Origin: Colias croceus
Lineage: Eukaryota > Arthropoda > Insecta > Lepidoptera > Pieridae
Assembly: GCF_905220415.1 (NCBI RefSeq)
Contig: NC_059541.1
Coordinates: 11,482,501-11,546,500 of the forward strand
DNA: 64,000 bases
Reading direction: 5' to 3'
Shown: positions 38,401 to 53,400 of the stretch, in pieces
Layout: every line of letters begins with the position of its first letter
Numbering within the stretch: position 1 is the first letter of the stretch
Program-made: the position numbers and the translations under genes
The notes under the pieces: model-generated
Database searches by the model: none
What the model saw: the letters and a program-made list of their open reading frames with translations, nothing else
What the model was told of the DNA's origin: nothing

Positions 38401-41400
38401 AGTTGTCCACCATTAAAAGAAACTGCAAAGGTGGTGACCCTAAATATACAAGCGTTATACATATTTTAAAAGTTTGCAGTGTCCATGATGTCACCAGATG
38501 GTGCTGGAAGCTACACTTTAAGATTTCTTTTAGAATAATAATCAGCCCCTGTAGTCTGTACAAATTAGTCGGTAATTACCGATAACTTATTTATAGACCC
38601 GTCTTCAGCAATGAAAATGATGTCGCTTAATACCTCTCCCCAATTTGATGGAAACATACAATGGATACATATTTGTTTATAATTTTTATTCTTCACAAAA
38701 CTTTCCTTTATGCGTCAAAATATTTATATAATAATAGCCTTGTAGCAATGCATTTTTATCTAAATTAATAAGATCATTATTTCAATTCCGTAGATATATG
38801 AAAAATAAATAAAATATAGATTTCATGGATTTGGAAAATCATTTCTTTGCAACACATTCGAATATTGTCAAAACAAATTATTCTTTGACATTGTCAATCG
38901 TTATGATACTGACGTTTGATCCCGACAAGATCTCGAAGGCCCTTCTCCCATTACGCTACCGGTATCCTATACGTCCGCGACTAGTATAGGTGGTCGTTTT
39001 TGCGTCGCGTTTCGCGCGTATCTCTCCGGAAGAAAGATAAAAAATTCTTATCAGCATGTTGTAGTTCTCGTGCGGCTATAAAAACTCTACAATTTACTTA
39101 TGTTTCTTTCAATATATGGATGAATCCAGTACATCCTACTTTTACATCGTCACTGGAATCGCTCGACATAGCGTCCGTCTACAAAAACGAGGCACAATAA
39201 TGATGAATTTAGTCATTTTTCAGTCGCTTAATATGCGAGCATCGGGCAGCGAGCAAATATCTAACTAGTATTCTAGAAGTATCGAAATGGGAGAAGGGCC
39301 TTACGGTTTGTGTGGATTTGTAGATACGGTTGATAATATCGGAAACATTATATATTATTATAATTTTATAATAAATAGAAGATATTTCACACTTCCAATG
39401 CTATATTATGATTTAACGCAATATTTTTTTCTCTTATTTAATGTTATTGCAATTAAAATAAAATAAACAAATAATGTTTTATTTTTAAGATGGTTTCAAA
39501 ATCTTATTGAAAATGTTAAGAAGCCTCTTATATTATATTAAATAAATATTAAAATAGTGAAGGTGTACGCTGTCTGCATTTATTCAGCCTAAATTATTGC
39601 ATTCATATTCGATTAATTTATTTTTGAACTTCTAGGATAATAAAATTATACAGATGAATACAAATAAAATAAAACGATCCAATTACGAAATAAATTTATT
39701 AGAAAATTTTAATTTAACAGTTTATAATAGCGTAGTTGAAAATTTGGCTCAAAACCATCATCTCTCACCAACATAATAATTCTAGTAACTTGTTCATCTG
39801 TAAAATATAAAATTTATAGATAAATATTTATATTTAACAAATAAATAATATTAACCGTGAACCGCTAAATCAATTGCATTGCATCCTTTGCTTATTAACT
39901 GTAATAAAATATACAATGATGCACATAATATAATATAATAATACAAGCTAAAAATACAAGTGATACAAATTATCCGTTCCGTCCTTAGTTTTAGTTCCGT
40001 CAGTTTCTATGATGTCTTAAAGATTTCTCAAAAGGATTCGAATTGAGAGCTTTTGGAGCCCTATCTTGTAGAGCTTTTAGAGTCTTTTGATTAGAATTTT
40101 ATTGCACTTCACAAATAACAAAATATTACTAAACTAAAACTAATAGCTTTAACTATATAAAAACATAACGCAGATTGATATTTTCTTAGGATATTTGTTA
40201 TCCAATAGATTTATAGGACTTTTAAGAACATAATTAAAAATTATCCTCTTGAAAACACACAATTTATATTTATTTTGATAGAAATATTATTTTCATGATT
40301 GATGATTGATGTCAAATGTCAAAAAAGTAAATAAAGAGGTTGCCATACATGGAATTTTGGATTCCATGAATATGTAATTAATAGAACATTAATTAAACGA
40401 TTGGTATAAAAAATATCGAATTTGATTAAAATTAAATTAACTGCCATGTTTTTTTGTGCATAAAATTTGCTTTTTTTATATGCAATTGCAATTGTAATAA
40501 TGCGAAAATTAATATAACTAATTTTAATTTACTATCTATTCCCTAAAACTAAGCTAAATTTCTTGGAAAAAGAACACTAAATTTTTTAGGTCTATACTAT
40601 AGTTACTGATTGGTTACTGATAATCGTTAGTTACCGACCGATTTCGGTCGATATCGATGTCGATTAGTGTCGAGACTACGCCTACAGGTTTTAAATTATT
40701 TTAGTTTTGATAGTTTATTTCATCCGTTTTTGTAAAGCAAGTCAAAATAAACCTAGCCGGCGCTTGAAGCGTTGAATATTATCACCTAAATTGTAATAGG
40801 TAGATACATCCAACTTAATATAGTTTTATTTGTTCTCACACTAGCTGTGCCCTACGGGAAGGGGTGCGGGTAAACCGCATTGCTCCGCTCCTGATGGTCT
40901 AAGCGTGATGATAATATATAGTATATATAACTATATAGCCTTCCTCGATAAATGGCCTATATAATACCGAAAGATTTTTCAAATCGGACTCGTAGTTCCT
41001 GAGATTAGCGCGTTCAAACAAACAAACTCTTGAGCTTTATAATATTAGTTAATCCTGGTCATAAACTCTGCAATCACTAATGGAATTTAAATTAATATTA
41101 ATAGTTTATTTAACAATTAAGACTATTTCTTGACCTCTATTTATGTTTAGTTAATCCCAGCAAGAAGTATTTCACTTCGACCTTTTGACTTCTAGTTCTT
41201 ACTTTGGGAAAGTTTGATTTCGATCTTTCTGGAAGTGTCTTCTATGAAGTAATATTGAATCATTAAAAATCTATTAAAAATATAGCGGTCCAAGACACAA
41301 TAGATTTTCTATTGTGTCTGTGATTCCGGGACCTGATTTATTAAATTGAAACGTTAATATTTAGCAATATACTTAAAGTTTTTTAGTTTTAGCTCCTAAA

Positions 41401-44400
41401 ATGTGCTTTTACGACAGACAACAACACAACAAAACAACTTCTTCTAATATTTAAGAATAAAAAATTCGCTCCATATAAGCGTAAAAACTTATCAGCAGGT
41501 CGTCAATATTATCCATGCGGACAAAACCACAGGCGGTAACTAGTATAATATCTGAAAGTAAAGTAAACAGATATTATCAATATACAATCTGTATACAAAC
41601 TTTTCAACTTCGGTCCTTTAGGCGGGAAATTCGCGATGTTCTCGAACCTTCGTCATTACTCATCCGACGATCACGCGTCTTCTACGTGAAAGATAATATA
41701 GGTTCTATGAAAAATATGTACATTTTTTGTTGAGTGAAGTGAGATTGAGTCTTTACTTGTCTATACTATAAATTATAATGTACATAGGTGTATTAAGTTG
41801 TTTTAAACAATATAAATTAAAATTAAAATCAAGATACATTAATACAATGCTTCGTCACTATAACAACAACTATCAAAATAAGTCAAAGAAAATACGAATG
41901 AAATACCTGAAAGTAGCAATTTTTTATACTCATAAAAAACGATAGTTTCTAGGATTAAAAATAAAAAAATATTTCCCAATTTTCACAGTGTCAAAAAGTA
42001 CAATACTCAAACAATCATCTCAATCAAACTTCCAATTTAACAAAAGCGCTATTGAAATTCACAATAAGCCGTTCGGAAAATATCTGTACTGTATTTTTTG
42101 GTGAAAGTACCTAACTATGAACATCTTTTAATTAAACGGGAGCACCCGCTAATTCCAATGACAAGCTGCGACACAAGCCACGAGCAAAAATCCACGGAGC
42201 AGCGCAAAATACGCCATTTGCTTCTAATTGGCCGAGAAACAGGCATCGCTTTTTAAAATTCACATCATGTCACCAGCGGGGGAAACTGCAAGCGATTTTA
42301 ACTTCTATCCCCTTGGTATAAAAGTGGTTATACCGTAGCGATTTTCCTAAAAGGTCCCTTGTCTGTAAAACGGAACAAAACAGCACACTTGTCATAGCGA
42401 ATGCTTACATTTGAACCGCGAAGTTGAGAAATGGTATTACTTAAAACTAAATTGAAGCTTGGAACTACGTAATTCACTGGGTTTTCCTGTGAAGGGTTTT
42501 AAGTGGACTTAGGAGCGCGCTTTTTTAAACTAGCAAGACCTTATCTCAAATGGTTTACAAAAATATTTGAATTGTTAACTGGATCTTCTTTCTCTTTACA
42601 GAGATAAGAAATAACTTCAAACATTTCTACACCATCTTTTAAAGTGACTTTAATTAAATAAGTTTTTATTGTATCTTGAAATGAATTGATTTCTTGTAGG
42701 TATTTTGTTTTAGACGAGTATTATGCACATTTAAAACCTGAATTACAAATTATGTTATTTATACTATGAGTATAATATTGTTATTGCCGATAACTGTGGT
42801 CTGTGAGTTAAAATATATAATCAGAGAGTGTTTCATCCCCTTAAATGTTATATACTTATTCAGAGTTAAACGAATCAAAATAAACGCTCAAATTACTTCA
42901 AAACATTTACTAATTCAATCCTTTGTTTTCTTACTGAATAAAAGATATAAAACACAACATTATTTAGATATCGAATTACATTAAACAAATCGGTTTATTT
43001 ATTTTAATGATAGAAATCTTATTCGAAGAAATCGGAATTAAATTGATCTGAATAGAGAAGACAGTGATAAAATAACCAAACAAATACACTTAAACTCAAT
43101 TAAAAACAGATTGAACTACAGTTTGTAATTAATATTATATTTATATTTAAGAAAATATTGCTATCTAATCCATGTACTCATACTTTGTTACTGAATGCTA
43201 TTCCGATATTGTTTTATCGCTATATATTTTTATTCAAAATTTAACTATTTTTTATTACAAAAAACGTTGAGTTTCCATTTGAAAATATAATCTCAGTAGG
43301 ATACAAATTCATTCCATCTACACTGGTTTTAGCATGAACAATATTAGAAGCTGTAGGTACAAATAAACTAATCAGAATCTTAAACTATATTATTAATTAT
43401 ACCAAAATATTCTTGACATTCTCATATCAATAAACAATATTAATTAAATAATTGTTTGGCTTCGAATAATTTGTAGTATTATTGACGTACACGTGTAAAC
43501 AAGATTTGTATTTATAAGCACCATTTAACTTGACCAAGTTTTCAATATTATCTTCATTTAAAAATATCAAAAGCACTGCATATTGCATAATTACTCTTCA
43601 AATTTTTCGCTCAAAGCGAGTTTGTTTAAAAATAGACTGCAAGGTTTCATGACATTCATAGCATGAATAAAAAAAGGTAAGAGGAATCACATTGGGTACA
43701 TAAACAGATAATATAAAATAATTCATGAAAAATATTACACATTCAGAAGAAAAATAAGAAATCTTTGCTCAGAATTAATTAGGTATGTAGTTGTTGATGA
43801 TTACCAGTTGCCAATTAGGTAATCGTGTTTTTACTTCATTTCCTTATAAAAATATAAGAGTTTATCTATTTTCTATACTAGAGTAACAGAAGCTTTTTTT
43901 TTAAGTAATTAAACGTATCATGCAATAACTATTGCGTGCATTTGAATGCAGTTTTTATTGATTTGTTGCTCAATATCTGGCTCGAATAGGCTCCATTAGA
44001 TACATGAGATTTTAGGCAGACAACACAATACGTATGATAATCTTTACCCAAGATGAAACGTGAATAGAAAAATGTTATCATGAAACTCAGCAAGCAGAAC
44101 TAATGGTAATTTTCTTCAGTTCTTGCAAGATTTCTTAGCCAATTGAACGGGAAACTTTGGCAAGGCTTCGTTAGTTCGACGCGTGTTGGGAATCCTCTAA
44201 TACAGCCTCCGATCGAATTTGCACTGCATTACGCTGCACATAGCGAAAAATTCGCTTGTAACTTACGAATGTACAATTTCTTTGAATTTTAACTAACACT
44301 CGAATTTGCAGTTGGAAAGTATGTGCGCAGACTATGTTCTATATTATCATATTTTTTCGTGAGAGTTTCGGTTGTTAATTGAAATCTATTTGGATGAAAT

Positions 44401-47400
44401 AAGTCAAAGATTTATTAGAAATGTAAAGAAGTTGGTCTTTTTTTAATAAAATACGTACATAATCAGTATATAGGATAAAGATGAACGGACACAAAACCTA
44501 GAAACTTAAATACATTTACATATAAGCTTCTTAAAATCTTTTATAAACGTAACTCATAAAAAGCACCATACATTCATCAGAACATTCTAGAAGCCTTTTC
44601 AATCTCATATCAACGGATTCCAATTGCGTGACGTCATCATTCATACATTAATATAAAAGAAGTTAACCAACTAATCTCACAGTAGCTAATTTAAACAATG
44701 AAACGATTTCAACAATAGCTCTGGTTCAATGCAAAAGTTTATTACATCATTTGTGACGTCAGCTGGTAAATGAATGAACGAATGAAGATCTGAATGGATT
44801 GATGGATGAATGAACAGAACTATTTGCAGTAGGATCTGCATAAGACCTTTCAACGATTCTAAAATTCGTTGTGACGTAATGCCTTTGTAATGTGGGTTTA
44901 AAATATGGAATGAACTGCTGTTGCTTCTTTTGTAGGTATGATCATTGTTGAGGTTGGCTATTTAAATTGTGTGGTAACTTCGTTTATTTTGTATTTCATT
45001 TTCTGAATGACGAATGCTTTCTTTATTTTTATAATCTGTTGTGTTACTTATTGTTAATACATCCATTATTAAATTTTTATGTCTCATATAATTTATCCTA
45101 AATTGGTATCTATGCTTAATGTACCCAGTCGTGTGAACGCTATGAAAAAATGTTTTACTTCGTTTACAGCTTCAATAATTATAGTCAGTTAAGTGTGCAT
45201 GATATTTTTGAGATGAAATAGTATAATTTGGTTTCATGTTTATAGTGTAACAATAAAACAAAAATTTATTAGTATAAAATTCAAGTTTTCAAATATATGG
45301 ATTCAATTTTTCAACTAACATAATGGATCACCACGAATAAAAGCTAGTTTATTATATTATTCGGGAAAGTTGCAATAAAGAGCCATTACCGATTTAAGGC
45401 AGGTGTTCCACTGCACTCGATTAGCGAAAAGCGAACAATGTACTGAGAGCAAGCGATAAATGACGAGCGGTTAGTCGTGTGTGTATTGTAGCTCAGTCAG
45501 ATTTCATAGTTTTAGGTTTATATCGATTTCAATTTGAGATAAACTCCTTTTTTGGTCGTAGTCCGTACGTAGGTAGGTACCAATTGCACATGACATCGAC
45601 TCATCAACATAAAATTTAATACGTAATGCCTTCATCATGATATCAATGATAATTAATAATTATGAGAACAGGAAAACTCCATTACTCAACATCAGATATC
45701 AATCCATATTAATTCCCATGACAGATGTTGAGGATTTTTTTTACTGGAGTATTTAACATCAAGAATAAAATGCGTACCTATGATATAGTAAAAAAGAGCG
45801 TGTGTATCGAGCACACGTGTCAGAAGTGAAACTTCTTTGGTAAGATTCAAAGATACCAGAATCGGCGCCTGGAGTAAGGCGACGATTTGCGATGACATGA
45901 TGGTATTGCTTGACGCGACCTTGAAACTTTATTCTCAACGCGCCTAAAGAACTTCACTTCAAAAAATCTTTAATTTGTGACAATTTTTTCCAGAAAATTC
46001 TTTTCAGTGAAACACATAACGCTATTCTCAGCCTTGGTCAAACCGTATCTGGCCATAACTTATTTCAAATCGTATCCACATAACGGTACAGTCACACAGG
46101 CTGCCAATAAAATACAGCACAACAAACGTCCAGGTGCCGCAATAACTGTAAATCAGTATAAAAATACCGCTCCATTTGATCTTTATGTGTTGTTTTAAGG
46201 TATTAAAGTTGTGTTAGGTATTAGAAGCGATCTTATGGAGCTTATTTACAAGAGGAGGAAGAGGAATCCCTAACTAGTGTAATCGAATGAATGGTAGTTA
46301 ATCCCCAAAATTTATATTACCACTTTTACTTGATATTAAGTAGGTTGTCTACACATCATGGTGAAAACAACTGGCTTCAATATATAATATAAATATATGT
46401 TATATATAAATAAATCAGTACTTACTGATTTATTGATGACCAAATCTTGAAACGTTGACGATTAACGATCTGGCCAAACTAAATTGGCCATTTCATGAAA
46501 GGAGCAAATCTACGATATGGCCACGACATATATATGTACAAACAAAATATCATTGAAGCTACTACAGAATAAAGAGTAGGCAAATATACAATATGTAACA
46601 AAATATGAATAAAAGAACCAAACGTCACGTCTTTTCTTGCAGTTATCCAACCGTTATAAGGTAAATTACAATATGAATTTTTAAGATATAAAAGTATACC
46701 TTTAACAGAGTTATTGTTGAAGATAAATTATAACGTTTGTTTTTAGTAAAGGTCTTGTCAGCCTAAGGGTAGGTCTGAAGATAGAATATTAAGCCTCTTT
46801 TTAATATTTTTGAATTCAGATGCTTAGGTCGATTCCAAAGTTATAATAGCTTCGTGAAATTGCTAAATTGTTGAGTAAAATTAATAGGCTTTATTCTTTT
46901 AACAGTCTGCTACAAACCTTTTTCGTGTAATTCAAATTCAGGTTTTTAGAATCTAAACACTCGCCCAGGGTTTGTAATGATTGAAATCGAAATAAATCTT
47001 TAGCTCGGATCGGTGGTAATTGTTAAAAATCAAATCAAATTCAAATCAAATCATTTATTCATCATCATAAATACAATTAAATACATAATCATTATCTTAA
47101 TTAATTAATCCTATAAAAAATTATACAAGGATATTATAATAGAACCTGTTGATTAAGATATGAACTGCAGGCCTACACTAAGACAGCTTGTATCGTAGGC
47201 CTGCAACCCTTCCTAATTGCAAATAAGGTAAGTACTCATTATATTATAATTGGTATTAAAAAATATGTAATGACGATTCGAAAGTGGTTCTAAAAGAAGT
47301 CTAATTGAATAAATAAATGTTTGAGTTTGAGTTTAGAATACAATATACAATCTTATATATAAAAATGAATCGCAAAATGTGTTGGTAAGCGCATAACTCG

Positions 47401-50400
47401 AGAACGGCTGAACCGATTTCGATAATTCTTTTTTTATTATATTCTTGAAGTACGAGGATGGTTTTTATGTAGAGAAAACGTAAATATATACCACGGGCGA
47501 AGCCGGGGCGGACCGCTAGTTATATAAAAATTATAATATGTATAAAGAAATTTTAAATATTATACACCTATACTACATCTATTGTAATATTATAAAACTG
47601 AAGAGTTTGTTTGAACGTTTGTTTTATGTTTATCACACAATCTTGTTAATCTTCGGCTCTTTAATCAAGTAGATATTACAAGAAAATTAAACTTTCAAAG
47701 TAGCTTTCTCACATAACTCTAACACAACTATAACGAACTATAACATAACTATAACATAACTATAACGCAACTATAACGCAACTAGTTTTACACGAACATC
47801 ATTTGTCCTATTTCAAATCAATTTGAAACACGGAGGGTGTCACGCATGGAGAAGCCATCGTGTCACGTCACTCTGTGTCATTTGTCACGCGCGGGATAAA
47901 AAGTTTTTGGTCTGCTTACATCGTTACATTGCTTTTTATGTTTATTTGTATTACGTTGTCTGTGTACATTTGGTTAATATATGATATAACTGCTACATAA
48001 CTGATAATATCTCTAATATAGAGCAGGAGTTAAATTTCATGAGAGTCGGTCGAGCCATTTCTTAGGAAATCTTAACATTGTGATACAACAATTTTGAAGA
48101 GATTCTGGCTTCTCCGAGATTTTCTTTACTATTTATTTGTACAGTATTAATCAGTAGAGTATAAATTGGCTTTGACTCCTGGCTTTTTCTTGCTCATACT
48201 GCATGTACAACTCGACCAAGCTAAGTTTGCACCTCGCGTCGATTACATCACACTGACACTTACGCTGACTTAAAAAAAAGTAAACAAATGTTTGTTAGAT
48301 TTTACTTTAATATAATAATAATATTATAATATAATAATAATAATAAATAATAATTTATTGTTTTATTTGCAGTTTGCACCTGCAAGCTAAGCCTCCACCT
48401 GCCATGCGGGGCGCCGCATTCCAACGAGGTGCAAGCTTAGCTTGGTCGAGTTATAATATTATGTATTCATACAAATATTTAGCTATTTCGCACTGATTTG
48501 GATTTTGGTTTTGCGAATTGCGATAAAAGGTGAAGCTATATATTTTTTAAGGTAATGTGTCAATTGTGTAGCGTGAAAAGGGGTTTATTTTTCCAACAAA
48601 TTGTCATTATTAGAACATTTTTACAAGTAACAAAAGCACTCATTACAATTATTTACTCAAATACGTTATCTTTCGAGTGCCACATCCATTCGAATAATGG
48701 ACAATGTTATTAATGAGTTCATGTGAATATTTTATAAACACCTTGAAATTATCGACCGACAATAGAAATTCGAGATAATTGACGAAATGCTATGGATTAT
48801 GGATTTGTATTTTTTGTCAGCAAATAAATATTTTATGAGCAAGGTCAGCGTGACATGTCATTAAGCAATGGAATTATTGATGTGTGATGGTATCTAATAA
48901 AATAAGGTAATTTTATGTATGGACGTTGGTAAATGTGAACACAAGAATTGCTGAACGATTGTGGATGAAATTTTGATTGCTGAAAATTGTTCTGTAATTT
49001 TTTTATATATATATTTTGTTTGATATTTCATAGTTGTGTCCCCATGATGATTGGGGTTCAAGGGTAGCATAAATTTTGGTTGTATAAATTGCAGTAAAAT
49101 GGGAATAAACTTTACTTATGAAGTACCAAATTCCTGAAAACAAGTAGTACCTAAGTAAGTTTGTTCAAGGACAACCTCCAACGCTATTAATTTTGCCGAA
49201 GCTGAAGCCGAAGCCGAAGCTATAAAGTTTGCATTTGAAAAAAATTAAAAATATATAAACAGTATAAAACATTTATTTCAAACAAAAAGAAAAGGAACTG
49301 TTACTCCAATATTATAATAAAACGGGTATCATTTAAGCTATCACCAATTTAATTAGTTTTGTGTTTCTTAAATAATAGGGTTTGTCCTCAAAATAGTAGA
49401 TCTGTCACCAAAATGTAGTCACCAAACAATACAAAATCAGTTCCACATTAAATCACCTAAAATCCTGAGATATAAGGTCTAGTACCAAATAAATGTTTTT
49501 GTATGTATTATAATAAGTGTGTCCTAATAAGTATTTAAGCAAACTAATTTAAAGAGATCACCAATAAATCATATTATGTTACTAAAAGTTAAAATAATCA
49601 ATATTTATTCTTACAAATAATAACCACTGAATAATCAGCTCTGGTTTAATAGCTGGCTAATGGTTAGCATAATTGTAGATAAAACACATAATTAAAGTTG
49701 AAATAATCAATATTTATTGTTAAAAAACAATAATCACTGAATAATCAGCGCTCGTTTGGATTTCGAAGGGCGCCCCCTTTTTCTTTTCTGGCCCATAAGC
49801 ACATTTTTTGCTTCTGGTGGGGGGTTGGTCAGCTCTAAGCGTATGGCTAATCCGATAATATGTTTGCACATGTCAATTTTTAAAGAGCGCCAATTTGTCT
49901 CCGCCCCTTTGATCATTTTTTCATTTAAATTATAAATTGATGTATTAAATTGGTAACGAATACTATTAATTTAATATCTGAACGAAATAAAATGTTACTA
50001 CTGTATTGGTGACAGGATATCAAATAAAAAGGAGTCGCAGTCAGGGATCGATAATCGATTTATTTGGTGATAGATCTACCATTCTGAGCACAGAGCTATT
50101 ATTTAAGTAATAAAACTGTTATTATAAGAACGAGGTTTATATTCATGTAATACAATATTATTTTATTGGTTATCGATCTCTTATTTAACACACATATTAA
50201 CATTAATTTGATTATTCACACCTGGGAACAATTTTTGTTTATCTGAGAACGAAAATATTTCGTGGTGATAGATCTATTTATTAGGTGATACAACTTGATG
50301 ACAAATATAAATTTTGGTGATAGAAAATATAGTTCCCTAATAAAACTTATAAAAAATAATAAAATGCAATCCTATTCAACATATAAAATATATAGGTTAT

Positions 50401-53400
50401 ATCTTAAGTCCTGTATTTCATAAAACAATTTTCTTTAACTGCCACAATGGTCACAGCGTATTATGCATGTAAAATAAACATAAGTTTGTATTTAGTCTGC
50501 ATTTAACGGAAAATATGAGCACTTAATAATACAAAAGGAAATTGAAATAATTGCCTCGTACAGTCTTAGCGGAGCATTCATTCTTAAAATAGCTTTCTAA
50601 TAATGAAAAATAGATAATAACGGTGTAGCTGCACTCAATGCTTCAATGTTGAAAGGTTTCAACTATTTTCTATTGTAGATATGTATAGATTATATTTTAA
50701 ACTTTCTTGGTTTTACACACATTGGACATTTCATATTTTGTGAGTTATATAAAAAACAGTAATCTTCGTTCATTATCGTGTTATTACAATTAAAAGATTT
50801 TATTTATTATTTATTTATTTAATTAAGGTCAACCAACAGTTATTTACATCAACACATACATACAGAAACAAGAACACAAAATAACTTATATAAATGCAAC
50901 AGCTACTTAAAGGCTAACACCACATGCAAGATCTTATTTTTTTTTCAAAAGAAAATAAAAACAAAACGGTAATGAAACAAAACCATTTAAGTGTAAAGTA
51001 TGATGTACTTATAATAATAAAAAATATGATTCTGGTGTAAAGAAAATCGATCAGTGAAACCTTGTTAAATTTTACCAAAAAATTCTATTAATAGGTGTGT
51101 ATATTTCTTTAAAATATAATATCTGCCATCAATTCCCAGTATTGAACCCAGAACATTTCAATTGTAAAACGAAGGCATTTTGGACCACCTCCTTGTTACA
51201 GTGGTTACGAGACTAACAAAAAATGTCTGTTAGGTCATAGAAGAGTGATCATAATAATAATATGCTTGTTAGTTTCTTGTTGCTTGTTGTTGTAGTAAAG
51301 AAAATCCATCACTGAAACAGATGTATCATGCATCTAACCTACTACTTTATATAAACTTTTTACGTGGGCGCATATGAATGCTAAAATATTTCTGTACTGT
51401 GAGAGTGAAGTCCTATTTTCAGGTAGTATAAATATTATTTCTTAATACCAATACTAGTTTTATTAGTAAATAGAGAACAATATCAAATTCTAGCAATAAT
51501 TATAGTCAATACTAGTTTAAAGGAAATCAGTGCTAGCCAAGCTATTTTTGAATATTGCCTCATGAATTATTTATTCTAATGTTAGGCTCTTTGGATACAA
51601 ATAGATCGGGTAAAGTTTATACATTATTTAGATTAAGGTGTTATAAGTAGAAATAGCAGCTATTAATATGAGATACTTACCCTATTTTATTACAGAAATT
51701 TTCAAACTAATTTATGGATATAAAATGTGTTTAAAATAACATTTATTCACGTATTTTTCATTAGATTTTGTATTTCTACTATGTAATAATACTCAAACTC
51801 AAATATTTATTTATTCAATTAAAAAATTTCTTCTTATAGAAGCACTTTTGAATCGTCATAACATATTTTTAACATTTACCACCGATTCGGAGAGAAAAAT
51901 AAAATATTATTTTATAACTTGTCTATTATATAACTACCTATCTACAACAGCACTCTTTAAAAAAAAGTTAAACAGCACCCCACGGAATCCTAACAAAAAA
52001 ATGTCCTCATTAACCATACTACAATTTCTCTACAAGCCCAATACATCATTAGCAATTATCCGTTAATTAACAACACAATTGATACCGGAACAATGCAAAC
52101 TAACGAGAAATAGATAATGACACTGGATAATGAATGAACGAACGAACGAACAAGAGTGTCATCGTGTTGGAGAGATCCATTTTTCAAACGTCATTCCATC
52201 GGTCTCACTCCTAGAGCATATTTCACAGGACCAACTGAATGCCTGTAAATAGTGACGCCATTGTTCTAATGAAAAATGCATTGTATTTTTTTGTAATTAA
52301 ATATCGTACAATGGCAAATGAAGTTTTGTTGAATGAGTTGATGAAAATATATTGTTGCTTGCTTGGTACAGCTTCGCTCAAAAATTTTAATTCAAGGATG
52401 AGTTCTTTCGAAGATTACTCTCTCATAACATATAAAGTTTAGGAACTTTACCTGTTTACAATATTAGTATGTATGATAAATTTATTCGACAACGATATAG
52501 CCATGTCGTTGTATTTATCTTGATAACTTAATGTGAATATGTTTGCTTTTAAATAGATTTATAGCTAGATTTATAATTAATACTACCTTTCAACTAATCA
52601 ACGAGTCAGGAATGATTTTTTTCACATTTTCGTTTAAGTGCTTATATTAGTCTCTAGTTGCAGTCACTTTTAAAAAAGAACCATGTTTATGCATATCTGT
52701 AACTTTATCACTTTTAAATCGTTCAACAGATATTTGCACATAATACAGATGGGATGGGATAAAAATGAATTTTCATTTTTTTGTCATTTTTTATAATAAA
52801 TCAACTAAAACATCCCGCCTCGTGATCAATTTTTTCTAATATTTAAAACTTTAATCTTAAATACCTAATTTAACTATATATTTTGGATATTCCTTCATCA
52901 CGAGAAAAATTTAATCTTTACTATATTATTTTGAATATTCCTTCATGCTGAGAAAATCTTCACTATTTTTCTTTTAACCTCAAATACGGGTGACGCTGCG
53001 TAACCCGTGTTCACGAACAAGTTAGGATAGACAGTATTACCAGCTATTCAAAGCTTGCGAACTCGAACATTGTTTCAAGACTACGGAACCGCGTTTACGA
53101 ACTTAAATTATATAGTTACCTCAGGCATTTCACCTTCATGTTAAGTTTTAAATTGGTTTCGTCGACCGCTGTCTTCGCTAATGAAACCGCGCTAGCGTGT
53201 TATATTTTGTGGATATGAATATGTAATTTTATTGGTGGATTAAATTTTTTAATTATTGGTGGGAATAGCAGTTGGACTGGATTTGTAAAATTTAATGATA
53301 CGTCGTCTGGATCAATTACAAATATTTTTCGTATATCGAACTTAATTTGTTTTTGCATATTCGATTGAAGCTTTACAGAAAAGCTACATGAAATATCGAT

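Noticed and set aside
44767..44820. GAATGAATGA-like run as a LINE tail
   Set aside because: Units are irregular and no LINE 3' block adjoins it; left as simple sequence.
46410..46431. Short palindrome TAAATCAGTACTTACTGATTTA
   Set aside because: Arms of 10 bp in AT-rich DNA are expected by chance in a window of this length.
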